From Acholoe squamosa (Eukaryota; Annelida; Polychaeta; Phyllodocida; Polynoidae), in assembly GCA_949317995.1 (NCBI GenBank), contig OX439038.1, positions 35,593,113 to 35,657,112 of the forward strand: DNA of 64,000 bases. The letters run 5' to 3'. The notes under the pieces are model-generated. The model saw only the letters and a list, made by a program, of their open reading frames with translations, ran no database searches and was not told where the DNA came from. Made by a program: the position numbers and the translations under genes. This document shows, in pieces, positions 62,798-64,000 of the stretch (position 1 is its first letter; every line of letters starts with the position of its first letter).

Positions 62798-62935
62798 GGG
62801 CCCTGTTGAAGGCAGCGTTCTGTTGTGCTGACATTGTGCAGTATCCGTCAGAGGTTTCATTGGCTGACCAGCTGACAGAGCAGCTCGGGGGAGGCTTTGA
62901 GATGTTCTCCTGGTCTAATCTACCACACGGTTCAG
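62798..62935 (+). CDS. FCSK: L-fucose kinase, exon 8 of 9 in window
   Basis: Acceptor GTTTCCCCAG, donor GTAAGT. Reads ALLKAAFCCADIVQYPSEVS, QLTEQLGGGFEMFSWSNLPH and GS, 138 nt. The final PHGS starts the second GHMP box. Confidence 0.94.
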
Positions 62936-63411
62936 GTAAGTGGTAGTACATCCTTTGTGTCTTTTGGAGTATGTTTATTTGCTTATAGAGTTATAGGATT
63001 TTTTATAACATATAACTTTACCCATATTGATGATGAACTGTACGTGATCAAAGATCCCTGCCCAGGAGGGGGGGGGCACTTGACTTTGTACTGACACGGG
63101 TGTGCGTGTTGCATTGAAATTTCAGAAAAAGTGACCCTTGGTGAGAGGGATTTTGGCCAAAAAGTGGCCTTGCAGCCCCACACCCGTGTCTCCGACATAT
63201 AGTGAGTGCTCCCTCCTCTCCCGGGGATCCCTGTATACTACATTGTACCACGTTCCCACAGGCTTTTGATGGAACCAGACCTGTCTATTCCAAAGACCAT
63301 TGACTATTACATTGTGTCATACTTTTTATTACCGGGTCAACCCTTCAATAGTTTAATTTTTAATTAGACTAAATATACCGTAGATATAAACTTAATCCAC
63401 GATTTCTATAG
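62936..63411 (+). other. FCSK intron, no other feature
   Basis: Contains a G run at 63068 and nothing else I can name. Confidence 0.5.
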
Positions 63412-63506
63412 GACTGGGCACAAGCAGTATCTTGGCTGGAGCAGTCATAGCAGCCTTGTGGAAAGGAGCGGGGAGAAAGTTCTCAACAGACGCATTGAAC
63501 CATGCA
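63412..63506 (+). CDS. FCSK: L-fucose kinase, exon 9 of 9 in window
   Basis: Acceptor TTTCTATAG, donor GTAAGT. Joined to exon 8 it gives PHGSGLGTSSILAGAVIAAL, the glycine-rich phosphate-binding loop of GHMP kinases (P-x-GSGLGTSS). Later exons lie beyond the window. The nine exons total 1045 nt, about 348 codons. Confidence 0.95.
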
Positions 63507-64000
63507 GTAAGTATAGGGACAATCTTCAATGTACCTAAAAGTAAGCTGTGATCCATGTATAGGAAAAACTATTACATTGTAATTAACTTGGAAAGTTTAC
63601 TTTTCCAAGTTTTTAGAGACAGGTGGGGGCCATGGCGAAAATTAAGAACTCAAAATGGATGGGACTGTCACTTTGCCCTCATATAACATCAAAATGCTAA
63701 AATATGAGAGAAAATGAAATGTGTCATGAGACATGTACATATTCAGGATCCTAGAGGTGTAATTGTTACCTGTTATCTGGTCCTTATCTTTCTGATATTA
63801 AGGTCTCCTCAAAATGGGTGCAAGATGATTTGTGCACTCAATGCTTTTCTATGGGTGGATCGGGTGTCATACACATGATGAACTTTGAATACAAAATCAT
63901 ATATTGCATGTTATTTTTCCTTGTAAGGTTATATTAGACATTTCTCTATTTTTCTTATTTAAAAACATAATAATAAAATCATTCTAGTAGCATAATTGTT
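63507..64000 (+). repeat. FCSK intron with dispersed repeat R1, copy 2 (63587-63868)
   Basis: 63587-63868 matches 26046-26364 in order and orientation. The remainder shows nothing. Confidence 0.7.

Overview
The window is animal nuclear DNA. It carries nine exons of one intron-rich gene, L-fucose kinase (FCSK), on the + strand from 42461 to 63506. All nine exons have AG/GT borders and agree in reading phase, and both ends of the gene lie outside the window. Everything else is dominated by transposable elements. The retroposon with an (ACTC)n tail, the Ty3/gypsy, Penelope and tyrosine-recombinase retroelements, and the standard genetic code point to a marine invertebrate (mollusc, cephalochordate or similar). 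The sequence alone does not let me name the species.

Layout. 1-6305: two minus-strand Ty3/gypsy fragments. A is gag, protease and the start of RT. B is an LTR, a primer site and a gag 5' part. An AAAC-tailed repeat separates them, and a 5'-truncated Penelope-like element with a GIY-YIG domain sits inside the LTR of B, flanked by a 15-bp target duplication. 6306-10469: mostly unrecognised, with one decayed non-LTR RT fragment. 10470-13700: rearranged Ty3/gypsy debris on both strands. 14470-24630: element C, a complete 10.2-kb Ty3/gypsy insertion with 363-bp LTRs that differ at 5 positions and a TTAT target duplication. It carries a 869-codon Gag, an integrase and a 3-kb accessory region after the integrase, but its RT has been deleted. 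24631-27300: repeats and a MITE. 27360-40012: a DIRS/Ngaro-like tyrosine-recombinase retroelement (G). Element D, a second complete Ty3/gypsy insertion (31287-39894, CATG duplication), split its recombinase gene. A TIR transposon (H) split the RNase H of D, and a short retroposon lies inside H. 42461-63506: FCSK exons. The 16.7-kb intron 43463-60172 holds a long-inverted-repeat element, microsatellites, three small TIR elements and a mosaic of two Ty3/gypsy families (51055-59656) with a solo LTR and a tRNA-SINE-bearing insertion.

How the parts relate. All the Ty3/gypsy copies are relatives: TGTAG...TACA LTRs, a primer site close to TGGTGCCGTGACCAG, a coiled-coil Gag, and pol in the -1 frame after gag. 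In five copies the gag end has the same layout: GGAAAAC, an immediate stop, a spacer of about 5-6 nt, then a stem-loop whose arms change in a compensating way. I read this as a conserved programmed -1 frameshift signal. C and the 57-kb copy also share an unrecognised 3' reading frame. These two points are the best candidates for undescribed biology here. No copy is intact: C lacks RT, D lacks integrase, and the others are fragments.
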